Made by a program: the position numbers and the translations under genes. Below, in pieces: positions 28,208 through 37,429 of a stretch of 38,850 nt of DNA (position 1 is the stretch's first letter; each line of letters opens with the position of its first letter). Origin of the DNA: Nemertoderma westbladi (lineage: Eukaryota > Xenacoelomorpha > Nemertodermatida > Nemertodermatidae); contig JAUCBJ010001523.1 of assembly GCA_032718475.1 (NCBI GenBank), positions 1 through 38,850 of the forward strand, read 5' to 3'. The notes under the pieces are model-generated. The model did no database searches, was not told the DNA's origin, and was given only the letters and a program-made list of their open reading frames with translations.

Positions 28208-31030
28208 CGAACCTGGTTGATAACCATCGTCCTGGATGCCAGTGTACGTATTCCTCCTTATCGATACGGGTTCTTTGCTCCCCTTCCTGTGAGGATTTCG
28301 CTGTAAGTAACGGTCCGTTGGGGTATGGAAATCCGCATGTAGCAACTTGTGATGTAGTCTGCCGCATTCCATGCATCCGTCCTTGCTGTTCGGGCACTGC
28401 CGCCGTACATGACCTGGCGCAAGACATGCCCAACAGGTGTCCAACGTCCGCACTTGAACTCTTCTCTGTTCCGAATTTAATTCTTTGAACCGTCTGCAAC
28501 TATCTAACTTATGGTCGTCAGATCTTACCTCCTTTAGTAAACAGTATTGGCAACCTACAATTCCATCCGGCAACTCCTGTTGCTTTAACCTAGGTCTATC
28601 TAACCGCTCACCTGACCATACTCGCGAGTCTGATCTAAAGGCTGGGGTACTCGAATTATATCTGTCTACTGAGTTAAATGTCACAGTGGTCCTGTCGTCG
28701 TCAAAACTTACCATAGACTTACCGGTAACAGGTTTAGACTCCCTCATGTTCTCCTCTGAGAAGTTTGATTTCATCTCTGCTACTGCGTCTGTGGCTATCA
28801 TGTCATGAATATGCTGAAGTGTCAATACTTTACCTTGGCCCTCCAACTTATTCTCTAATTTGCGCCATTTCTGTCTGTAACGCATGTTTAGACGTCTTAT
28901 TACGCTCTTCAAAACTTCGGCGTGATCACCATGATGAGGTAGATTCACCATCCTCAAGATGTCCAATGCGTTCGAAATAGCGTTCGCTAAGTTCAACAGC
29001 TCTAACGGAGTTGTAATCCTTCCGCCCTTACCCAAGTCTTCTACTATCGACTGCGCCATCTTGGTTTTATTCCCGTAGATGTCACTAAGCTTCTTCATCG
29101 CTAATTCGAATGCCCGTTCATTGCCGATGAAGTTATCAGCAATGGCTCTAGGTTCTCGATGGAGCATCTGAAGCAAATAGTTGAACTTCTCGTTGGAAGT
29201 AAGGGTGCTGTTGGTTAGCTGCTCGTCGACATAGGTTTTGAAGGTCCTCCAATGCTTATGGTTGCCCATAAACTTCTGGGGTTGTTGCGTCGGCAGTCCT
29301 TGCCTAGCAGCAAACTTACCTATGTCCCTAAGGGTTGCGTCGTTCCGGGTTAACAAATGGTTTAGTTCCGCAGGGTTGTTAAGTCTGGTCCTTTCCCGGT
29401 GGTTCCAACTTACCTGCTCCGCGTCGGTCCTTCTTTCCTTATAGTTTCGGGACTTCTGACGTCTCATTTCTTCCTCTTCATCGCTTGACTCGGTGTCAGT
29501 CCTTAGCGCTCGCGATGGTTTGCGCGCCGAGGCCCTGACCCAAGCCTCCTCAATAAATCTTTCCGCCGAATTTTCGAAATTGGGATTATGGATATTCGGG
29601 ACAGGCGTCCTTACCTGAGGTCTATGTGGTATAGTCTCCTCCGATATGCGTACTCGTTGACTAGGCTGGACTTTATCTAACTCAGGCCTGCTGGGATTTG
29701 AATTACTTCTTACCTGGGCTGCTTCCTTTAACCGTAGGTTGCTAAGCATGTCCGTTATAGGTTGGATGTGCGGCGATATAGCTTGCGCTAAACTAGCACT
29801 TAACTCATCCCTCGTAATAAATTCCTGGCTAGGGTTCTGTTGTATAGTCGGCTCTATCTGAGTAATCCGCTGTCTCTCATATGATCCCTCTTCCGGTTTA
29901 ACCCGGAAGTTCTCCGTCGAACTGGGTCGGCGCTCCGTCCGCGTTTTCCAAACCCGCGGGTTCGGTTCGCCAAGTACTCGTCCCGTCGGAGTTTCTCTAA
30001 ACTCTCCGTTGTCGCGTTCGGTGTATAGTGGTGCGGTGTTCCGATGACGTAGATCCTGGGCGATGGGTGAAGCACCAATACCAACTGGCGTGCGATATGT
30101 AGAGAACGGTTTAGCGATCCGTGTACTCGTAATAGCTGGACCGGGTATAGGAATTCTGGTCGTCGTCGACTCGCGTATGGTCGGAGTTCTCGCTTCCTGT
30201 TCGGCCTTCTGCAGTGCGAACAGTTCTCGCAACTCGGTCCCTACACTCGCCCCACATTCTTCGATCATTCGCATCCCCTTCTCGGCGATTTCATTCGCCT
30301 TCCTAGTCCGTTCTTCGCTCTCTAAACTTAATCTCGCACTTTCCAACTGCGCCAGTTTACGTTCTTCTTCTTCCCTCGCTCGTCTCGCTGCGCCCTCTGC
30401 TTCCACACGCGCCCTTTCTTCATACAACGCTTGTCGCTCTTTCTCGATCTCGAGTTCGCGTTCCTTGCGTTCGCGTTCAAGTTCGAGTTCGCGTTTCTTC
30501 TGTTCGCGTTCGAGCTGGAGTTCGCGTTCCTTGCATTCGCGTTCGAGCTGGAGTTCGCGTTCTTTCTGCTCGCGTTCAAGTTCGAGTTCGCGTTCCTTGC
30601 GTTCGCGTTCAAGTTGAAGTTCACGTTCCTTCTGCTCGCGTTCCGCTCGCTCACGCTTACCTTTATCTTCCAATTCGCGCAACTTCGCGTCTAACTTACG
30701 TGTTCGCTCCCTTTCCCGCTCGGCTTCCTTCCGTGCTTCCGATGCACGCAAAACTTCCGCCTGCTGTTCGTCCAGTCGGCGTCTTCTCTCCTCCGCCGAG
30801 TTGTGCGAAACAAGGGATCTAGCACATATTACCTTACCTCGCACGTGACTAACCTGGGAATCGCCGCTGTCTCTAGATGCGTCGTCGGGTGGAGTCAACG
30901 TCCTCTGTTGGATGTTCTCCGTCGTCGGTAGCACCTGACCCGGTACCACCACTCCATTCTGCATCAGCCAGCTAGTAACTTCCCTCTGATCGCTTGCGTC
31001 CTTCTGGGCTCCTCCCGGAGGCGCACCCAT
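28205..31030 (-). CDS. gag: BEL/Pao Gag: coiled coil, DUF1759-like capsid, zinc knuckles
   Basis: The 941-codon ORF starts at an ATG at 31028-31030 (MGAPPGG). Residues about 80-250 form a charged helix that includes six tandem 11-residue repeats of the type REQKERELQLE. The middle (about 575-780) resembles the BEL gag domain DUF1759: KFMGNHKHWRTF, then FNYLLQML and a conserved DIYG. Near the end are a CxxC plus His/Cys element, a CCHC knuckle CWACLAPGHVRRQC (866-879) and CMECGRLHH. These bind the RNA genome in the particle. The frame is open for about 18 codons upstream of the ATG, so an upstream exon could join it. It is followed in frame by TAG and pol. Confidence 0.9.
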   Translation of the reverse strand: MGAPPGGAQKDASDQREVTSWLMQNGVVVPGQVLPTTENIQQRTLTPPDDASRDSGDSQVSHVRGKVICARSLVSHNSAEERRRRLDEQQAEVLRASEARKEAERERERTRKLDAKLRELEDKGKRERAEREQKERELQLERERKERELELEREQKERELQLERECKERELQLEREQKKRELELERERKERELEIEKERQALYEERARVEAEGAARRAREEEERKLAQLESARLSLESEERTRKANEIAEKGMRMIEECGASVGTELRELFALQKAEQEARTPTIRESTTTRIPIPGPAITSTRIAKPFSTYRTPVGIGASPIAQDLRHRNTAPLYTERDNGEFRETPTGRVLGEPNPRVWKTRTERRPSSTENFRVKPEEGSYERQRITQIEPTIQQNPSQEFITRDELSASLAQAISPHIQPITDMLSNLRLKEAAQVRSNSNPSRPELDKVQPSQRVRISEETIPHRPQVRTPVPNIHNPNFENSAERFIEEAWVRASARKPSRALRTDTESSDEEEEMRRQKSRNYKERRTDAEQVSWNHRERTRLNNPAELNHLLTRNDATLRDIGKFAARQGLPTQQPQKFMGNHKHWRTFKTYVDEQLTNSTLTSNEKFNYLLQMLHREPRAIADNFIGNERAFELAMKKLSDIYGNKTKMAQSIVEDLGKGGRITTPLELLNLANAISNALDILRMVNLPHHGDHAEVLKSVIRRLNMRYRQKWRKLENKLEGQGKVLTLQHIHDMIATDAVAEMKSNFSEENMRESKPVTGKSMVSFDDDRTTVTFNSVDRYNSSTPAFRSDSRVWSGERLDRPRLKQQELPDGIVGCQYCLLKEVRSDDHKLDSCRRFKELNSEQRRVQVRTLDTCWACLAPGHVRRQCPNSKDGCMECGRLHHKLLHADFHTPTDRYLQRNPHRKGSKEPVSIRRNTYTGIQDDGYQPGS
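30470..30672 (-). repeat. 33-bp tandem repeat coding 11-residue (hendecad) helix repeats in Gag
   Basis: Six units of 33 bases (plus-strand unit about cgttccttgcgttcgcgttc followed by 13 bases) encode REQKERELQLE, RERKERELELE and close variants. Alternation of Q/R and C at position 3 and Q/E at position 9 suggests unit shuffling. Eleven-residue periodicity favours a long straight or slightly right-handed coiled coil, or a single charged helix. Confidence 0.9.
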
Positions 31031-32174
31031 GAGGCGGACGCTGTCCCACCACCCCTGGGGCCAGTCTGACTGATGTTATTATCAGACCGGGCCGGAGGGT
31101 GGCCCGATGCTTCCCGGGTTCTGTTTTCGGTCCCCCGATCACACCGGCACAGCTCGTCGAACGTGTAGCCAGATGGGCGGCTACTGTCAACTCACTGTGG
31201 CCTGACTGTACATTGAGCCAACTCAAAGTATAACAAAGAGTCAACCGGCAGGTGGACCAGTCGATAGCGATCGAGCACCAAGGTCGCCCTTGGGCCTAAC
31301 CGACGGTCTTGTCCCACGTGGGCGTGCGCTACCCAACATGGAATTTGGACACGTTTTCACCTGCCTCGCCGGCAGTATTGAGGGGACACCATTCCACAAC
31401 AATACTGACTAGCTCGAAAGCTAGGAACAAGTAACCACTTACCAGTCCTATACACGTGTACTCAACAGATGTTCACAATATCAAGTACACTACGGTAAAC
31501 ACAAAATCGGACACATACCATGCACACACAGAGGACATAATCAGGAAAGACAAAATCGGGGTCAAAATCAGGAGGGACTAGTTGTATCGACTTGAGAGAG
31601 AATGAGAAAGTCGAGAGTACTTTATTTTACCGTCAGGGTAAAATAACTTGTGTGCACAAAGCATGCTGGGGCGCAGTAAAGTATGGTCCTACTAATACCA
31701 GTGGTGTCTGGGCCAACCGGCAAGGTTTCCCACACTCACTCACAGTGGCCACACATACAATCACGTGTACTCACGTACCCACAGCAACAGAAAGCTCATC
31801 TCAGACCCAAACACACCCCAAAGACCAATCAGCTGAACATGGAGACAATAACATATAGTATCAAAAAAACGGAACAGCTGATGGTCAATGGCACACATCC
31901 AAGCCCCAAAGCTAACTGCCACTGGTCGCCCACATACAAATCACAGTTCACACCACATGAACCACAAATCACGCCATGCCACCACCCCTACTGTGTACAG
32001 GACTGGCAGTACGGCAACAGGCCGACTAGACGGTACCACGGCACCATGGCAATTCATGGTTCGCTAGACACGAGGGCCATCAGTATCTCCCTTGCACTTA
32101 GAAGAGCAAATTTAACGTGCCCCCAGACCCTCACGAGTCCACCGCCGCCTGCTGCAGGCACCCCTATAGAGACC
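31031..32174 (-). other. Candidate intron or leader between the 275-codon ORF and gag
   Basis: About 1.1 kb with no credible minus-strand gene. At its start the 275-codon ORF runs into AAAGAG|GTGAGG, a good splice donor. At its end there are AG dinucleotides upstream of gag; GGGACAG|CG (about 31041) is in the right phase to join the ORF to gag, but it lacks a pyrimidine tract, so the join is hypothetical. A perfect 10-bp hairpin TTATTTTACC-GTCAG-GGTAAAATAA lies at 31622-31646. Confidence 0.45.
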
Positions 32175-33002
32175 TCACCTCTTTAGGTACCTGCGCTCCT
32201 CCTTGTCTTGGATCTCTTCTCGCTCCACTAACTCTCTCAACTCTGCGTCACTCACCTGAGTCGCCTGCGTTTGTGATGCCCATAGCAGCCAGTTCTCCGT
32301 CCTAACTCGTCGGAATCTCTCCGATAACTCGCGGTGCTCCAACAAGGCTGCTAAAACCCTGTCGTAAATCCTCGTCGCCACGTCGCTCGACTGAGACTCT
32401 ACTGCCTTCTTCGCTAGGACTGCAAGCTCCTCCGTCTGCTTGAATAACGCTGAGTTATATCCTCTTCTAATCTCTACTAACTCTACCCTCCCGATGTTCG
32501 CTGAGTCGGCTAACATTTTCCTTACCTTGTCCGCCGTCCGGGTTATATGTCCGGCGTGCGCGCGAAGTTTCTTCTTTATCGCAATGTCGAACTCTCTATC
32601 ACTTACCTGACTTACACTCGGTGGACTTGAAGGATTATTTCGGGAACTACGGGTACTCCTAACAGCCGTCGGGACCACGGCACTTACCATACCCACAGGT
32701 CTGGAAACCGGGCTCCGGGCTCTCGCTTCTGCTACACTACTCTCCCTATCACTCACCTCTGGTTGGGTTGCTGTACAATCCTTCCTATCAGTAGCGGTAG
32801 GGGATCCTAATACTATTACTTGAGGTTGTTGTTCTTCCTCACTAGTCACTGTCTCGTCCTCCTGTTCACTTACGTCAGCGTCGCTCGCTGCGTCGTCATA
32901 GTCGGCATTGTCGTCAACAGTAATATTGACGCTATTGTCAGTCGGCGGTCCAGCCGCCGTCTCATAGCTGTCCTCTAGTGCCTCCTTGTCTGAGACACTC
33001 AT
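32175..33002 (-). CDS. 275-residue acidic/coiled-coil ORF, candidate first exon of BEL Gag
   Basis: The ATG at 33000-33002 has A at position -3. Residues 1-70 are acidic and disordered-looking (DDNADYDDAASDADVSEQED). Residues 80-135 are Ser/Pro/Arg-rich. Residues about 140-275 are helical and charged (KKLRAHAGHITRTADKVRKM, then RIYDRVLAALLEHRELSERF), a pattern like the helical N-terminus of many BEL gag proteins. The last codons overlap a consensus splice donor (AAAGAG|GTGAGG), the stop TGA being formed by the donor itself. I infer that it is spliced to gag or is a separate accessory protein. I recognise no enzyme motif. Two short hairpins lie just upstream at 33017-33056. Confidence 0.6.
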   Translation of the reverse strand: MSVSDKEALEDSYETAAGPPTDNSVNITVDDNADYDDAASDADVSEQEDETVTSEEEQQPQVIVLGSPTATDRKDCTATQPEVSDRESSVAEARARSPVSRPVGMVSAVVPTAVRSTRSSRNNPSSPPSVSQVSDREFDIAIKKKLRAHAGHITRTADKVRKMLADSANIGRVELVEIRRGYNSALFKQTEELAVLAKKAVESQSSDVATRIYDRVLAALLEHRELSERFRRVRTENWLLWASQTQATQVSDAELRELVEREEIQDKEERRYLKR

Positions 33003-33016
33003 AGTCTAAATAATGT

Positions 33017-33056
33017 TTGCCTTCCGGCAAAAATATCTCGCAAAGGTTCGAGATAT
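33017..33056 (-). promoter_or_regulatory. Twin hairpins in the leader just upstream of the 275-codon ORF
   Basis: TTGCC-TTCC-GGCAA (33017-33030) and ATATCTCG-8 bases-CGAGATAT (33033-33056) are adjacent perfect stem-loops, 15 to 54 bases upstream of the ATG. In an RNA leader they could affect translation, dimerisation or packaging; this is inference only. Confidence 0.5.
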
Positions 33057-35860
33057 AATTATAATTTAACCGAAAATACGGTCAAATTATTTGTCAAATA
33101 ATCAGTTGGTCCAAAATGTCAAAATAAATTCGCAATGCAATATTGTGAATTTAATGGGGTATAGTTATAGCAAATACTAGCACAATATTTAAACAAAAAT
33201 ATTATTATATAGCTACTATATAGTATTAAATACCGGTATAGCACAAATAACTTTGAATCTAATACAAAATATTCAAAATAAACTTGCCACCCGAATATTT
33301 CTAATTTTATATATATAGCTCTAATCAACGTAATTTTAGTTTCAAATATTATATGTATCCACTAGCGCGTGGCTACATCTTCGGGTTGCGACTCTCTCTA
33401 ACTCTCTCTCTAACTTGAGCGATTCAAAAAACCATGGCCGGCTAAACCTAAATATCCTAACTAATAAATTGAGTTCAGCTTCGCAGTTAAACAACCGATA
33501 ATTTTTTACTGCTTCCACAAACACACTGGTGCCAACAGAACAACTAACCTTGTTTGCTGTGAGATTCCACGTCCGCGTCCAAAGATTCAGGCCCTTCGCT
33601 GATTGCAAACCGAACCCGCAGACCCACACGAACCCCAAACTCAGAAGTTCCGTCTTGCCATGTATCTCCAGATGGTATAAAATAACTAAGCGGTTACCTA
33701 ACATACCGGTACAAAACTCTAGAATTTTACAAAATAATTTTGACCGAAACTGAATTCTCGCAAACCTAGCTAAAATTTTCAAAAAACTTACTAATTACAA
33801 TTTGCCCTAAGGCCTAAGGAACTGCTGTATTCGCAATTAGCAAAAACGCACTACCGTACATCCACTGTATGCAGTACAGTAAGTAAAACAGTACACCAAC
33901 CTAACAGCCTAATGATACTGTATGTGGTACGGCAAAACAAATGTCCCTTCTACCGTACGCAGTAACAGCAATCAGCCTAATGTACTACTGTACTATTGTA
34001 CGCAGCCAGTGAATACAGTAATCTAAACTAACAGCCTAAAAGAATATACTCAATGTCTTACTGTACGCTAGCCTATAGCCTACAGCAGACGATCACGTGC
34101 TCTAATTTATTACTCAATACTGTGATACAACTAACAGCCTAAGAATACACTACTGCCTTACTGTACGCAGTACAGCAAAGCAATATGCACGTATCACTGA
34201 TAAACAACCGCGACCTCTATACTAACAGCAGAACTGTTGAACAGACCAATACCCGTTAATATCCTTCTGCCAACCTAATGAGCTCTCGCCTAACCAATAA
34301 GACACAAAGACTGCTCTACTGTTAAGTAAAGGGGATCAGGAGCGTGATATTACTAAATTGTAAAGGTTGCTAAATACAAAACCGCTACTTACCGTTAGAT
34401 GGCGCTAATCTGCCGTCCGCTAATATATTTTACTAATTTTACACAGCTCCTGCAAAATCGCTTGTTCCTTTCTCTACCGATCGCTCGATAGAGAGCTAAC
34501 TGTTCGAATCTATGAGCCACGCGGGAATAACCAAAACAATAAACCCGAGTCGGCTCCCTAAGCTTACTTAAGACGAGTGCGAGAGGCTTTGCACTCAGAG
34601 TATTCTTACGCCTAATTCTATCACTATTAAAGCACGCTATTGCCTACGTCTTTTCTAATCGCGAATACTGGGGGTTCTCTAACGTAATGTGTGAATGCGA
34701 GAATATTTAAATATCAAAATGGTACAGTATTTGTCTCTCGTGGATAGTACCGCTCTGGGTCTAAACTTGCCTGCAGCTGGCTTTAGGCCAGCAAATTACT
34801 AGCGTTTCGTGTGTGCCGAATAGTGCGATCTAGCTGATTGCCCGCTAATGCAAATAACCGCTCAGCGTGAATAGTTTACAGTACTCTAATTATTACCTTA
34901 GCTACTCTCCGCTATGCTGCGTACTAATTCTTAATTTTTACTAATCAATTACAGTCACAAATATTTAACAGCGTACTAATTACTAAGAGTTCCAGAATAC
35001 GTAATTCTAATTTATCACGCAACAGGTTTCGCTAGTAATAGCCTAAATTGCCGTATTACTTTGACCTAATCAGTAACTAATTGTTGTAACTAAGAAATAG
35101 AAATCAATCAAAGAGAAAAGAGCGCCTACCTAAACATTCACAATCATAGGCACACTTCAGTAACACACCAATCAGCGTCAGCAATCACAGTTCGCAATTA
35201 TGCAGTTAACTACTGTATAGCCCACAATTATGCGACTCACTATTCGTACTCCACACTCAACGTTGTGATACGTGCAGGCCTCTCCCGGGTACATATAGGA
35301 CTCCTAACTAACCTGATTCCTGCCCCCCTAATACTAAATAGAGACGAAACCTGGATCATCAGCCCCCTAATTACTGTACCAGCGATTGGTCTGCATACCA
35401 CAGCGTTAACTTCCCGACCGCAACGGTGACCCCCCGCCAGCGTTGCTCGCTTTTGAATCCTCCGCTCTCCCTTCGTCGCTAACCCCCCGATGTGCCCACC
35501 GCCCACTGGCGCCTTAGCCCTCCATTATGCTAATAGCTACCGTAGCGGCGCATGCAAATCACAAAGTCTGACAGTCTCAGAAATCCCTTAGGATTATTGC
35601 GCAGAAAGGAATCACATAGAACCATTAATCAAAAGGTAGAAATCATAGTTCCAGTTGTAATTAGCAGTAATCGAAGGAATTAATTGAGAAACACAATCAA
35701 GAGTAATCGCACTAGCAAATCATTTCAAGAAATTAATCAAAATTAGCAAATTGCAGAAAATACGCTAAAATATCCGTCAAAAATGAATAGAGACAGCTCA
35801 GCAAGTACAACAGGTGATAGCAGATCATGTGAGGTGCAGTAGGCTCTACCGGCACACCGC
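33057..35860 (-). other. Long AT-rich leader of the BEL element
   Basis: About 2.8 kb with no recognisable protein. The minus ORF at 33342-33782 has no known motif. At 33895-34190 the phrase CTAACAGCCTAA and GTACGCAGTACAG recur three or four times at 60-120 bp spacing. The 16-mer AACCAAAACAATAAAC at 34529-34544 is identical to part of the W9 centre. This stretch could hold the 5' LTR, but without a second copy its limits cannot be set. Confidence 0.4.
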
Positions 35861-35863
35861 CAA

Positions 35864-35921
35864 TTTATAGGTGATCCGGATGGGGTGATGCAATAGGGTG
35901 ACTCAATCGCTCTCCTATTGG
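35864..35921 (-). promoter_or_regulatory. TATA and CCAAT boxes on the minus strand
   Basis: Read on the minus strand, CTATAAATTG (TATAAA at 35864-35869) is preceded about 50 bases upstream by CCAAT (35917-35921). Spacing and order fit an RNA polymerase II promoter reading toward the BEL ORFs. It would lie in the U3 of a 5' LTR or in a host sequence used as a promoter. Confidence 0.4.
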
Positions 35922-35999
35922 CTCTCCAGTCCGTGCTAGCATTAGACCAACCTGGAAGCAGTTAGTCCAATAAGGAGGCCGGATTGTAGCCCTATTGCC

Positions 36000-36540
36000 T
36001 GCCCAAACCTCAAATTATTACCATATATGGTAATGGTTCACGTCCCTGGCTGCTGAATGGCCAGGACAGCGTCCCTATATGCTAGCCCTATCGATGCTAA
36101 TATCAGCAAGCACAAAATCCAGGGTCCGAATAAACTTGCTACCCTGGAACTATCTACATATATCCTAATACAAAATTACGTAGGTAGGGCTACATACTAT
36201 ACAAAATGGATGGATTCAAATATATGGGTGTTTCGATTTCCCTATCTAAATATCATTGCGTTATTATGCCTTATCTAAAATATTATGCTGCACAACGGAC
36301 TAATATTACGTACAGTATAACGGACTAATATTGCATACTGCATAACGACTAATATACATACTGCATAATGACTAATATATGTGGATACAGCGCCATATAC
36401 CGTAACAGGTGCTATAACTCGAAAACTACCCAATATTTTTTAAAACAGTTTTCACTACTAGGAAGACAATAGATTTTTAGGAAAAGTCATAAAATTTCAG
36501 ATTCCCAACTGCGTTTGTTTCAGAATTATAATAAAAAAAC
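36000..36540. other. Gene-free flank with short palindromes
   Basis: TTACCATATATGGTAA at 36018-36033 is a 16-bp perfect palindrome. At 36290-36385 the phrase ATAACGACTAATAT with CATACTGC recurs four times at 27-35 bp. No gene is seen. Confidence 0.5.
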
Positions 36541-36543
36541 CAC

Positions 36544-36574
36544 GGGGGGGGTCATATTGACCCCCCCCCCCGGG
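36544..36574. repeat. G8/C11 inverted repeat
   Basis: Eight G, then TCATATTGA, then eleven C and GGG. The core GGGGTCATATTGACCCC is an almost perfect palindrome. It may be a tiny foldback remnant. Confidence 0.7.
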
Positions 36575-36800
36575 TTTAATAGGGTTAATAAGTTTATCAT
36601 AATTAATGTATTTGCTTAAAAGTGTGTTTAAAGTTAATTAGGTTCTTAATAAGTAACTTTTAAGTTTATAATTCATTGGATCTAGGGTATATTGCGACAG
36701 GGTTAAACCGTGGAATGAAGAATCTCCCACCCCTAGTGTCCTCGTATATATTAATCTTCAAAGTACTACCTGCCTACAGAATAATAGTGTCAATAAACAA

Positions 36801-36823
36801 CCCCCCCCCCCCCCCCCCCCCCC
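36801..36823 (+). repeat. Poly-C run of 23 bases
   Basis: Twenty-three consecutive C. The minus strand could form a G-quadruplex; the exact length may be unreliable because such runs are hard to sequence. Confidence 0.9.
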
Positions 36824-36964
36824 TCTCACCCTCATACAGTTTAATAGAAATAACTATATTTATTACCCTATTATTGAGTTATTTTTATTTACGTTATTTT
36901 GAGTTATATTTGAGTTATTTTTAGTTATCCTATTGAATATTGGATAATAGTGGAATAGTGAATA

Positions 36965-36994
36965 TAGTAATGGTGGAATAACCCACCATTACTA
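36965..36994. repeat. Perfect 12-bp stem-loop
   Basis: TAGTAATGGTGG and CCACCATTACTA are separated by six bases (AATAAC). There is no T run after it, and no adjacent gene. Confidence 0.75.
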
Positions 36995-37186
36995 CAAATT
37001 TTTATTTCCAACAACGTTAAAGCAGGACAACTAACAAAAAAATATCAACAAACATACTATATTTAAACATCATATTTTTACGATTGCAACACCGTTATCT
37101 GGACCCGGAGGTAACTTTAGTTAGAAATTTATCAGTAATTCATCTGTATCTTGGATATCCACAACGCAAACGGCAATTAAATAGCT

Positions 37187-37412
37187 GGTTTTCGTGCTGT
37201 GCTCCCATTCTAACAACCATTCCCAAAATTTTTTGTACTGATATTTTCAAAAAATATTGTCCCCTCAAAATAAACAAAATTGCGGTGTATTGGTTTTTTG
37301 GATGCTGATCATGATCATGGTTTTCGTGCTGTGCTCCCATTCTAACAACCATCCCCAAAAATTGTTGTACTCATATTTTCAAAAAATGTTGTCCCCTCAA
37401 AATAAACAAATA
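37187..37412 (+). repeat. Two direct repeats of about 95 bp
   Basis: The segment starting GGTTTTCGTGCTGTGCTCCC at about 37187 recurs at about 37319. Both run through AACAACCAT, TTTTCAAAAAAT and TTGTCCCCTCAAAATAAAC, with few differences. The offset is 132 bp. The second copy leads straight into the satellite. Confidence 0.85.
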
Positions 37413-37429
37413 ACTCGTAATAACTGCTG

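Larger units (their letters stand above)
22984..35920 (-). mobile_element. BEL/Pao LTR-retrotransposon (coding part complete; LTRs not recognised)
   Basis: The unit reads, on the minus strand, promoter-like region, leader, 275-codon ORF, gag, amber codon, pol, and about 0.5 kb of 3' non-coding DNA. The order protease-RT-RNase H-integrase with a DUF5641-like end places it in BEL/Pao. A purine-rich stretch on the minus strand at 23045-23073 (GGAAGGCGGGGGGG) could be the polypurine tract, putting the start of a 3' LTR at about 23040; only some 55 bases would remain before the LINE at 22982. I compared the left flank with 31000-36300 by eye and found no matching repeat, so a truncated 3' LTR is the likeliest reading. 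Both outer limits are approximate. Confidence 0.75.

Noticed and set aside
30063-30694. Plus-strand Ser/Arg- and Phe-rich reading frames
   Set aside because: They lie opposite the Gag coiled-coil coding repeats and are antisense shadows of that charged helix.
31030-31050. N-myristoylation of Gag from its MG start
   Set aside because: The residue that should be Ser or Thr at position 6 is Gly (MGAPPGG), and proline follows early, so the motif is poor.
33342-33782. 146-codon minus ORF in the BEL leader as a gene
   Set aside because: It has no recognisable domain, lies in AT-rich non-coding leader and has no supporting context; a chance ORF is more likely.
35240-35506. 88-codon minus ORF as a gene
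   Set aside because: No motif, no start context of note, and it lies in the unexplained leader; it is not supported beyond being open.
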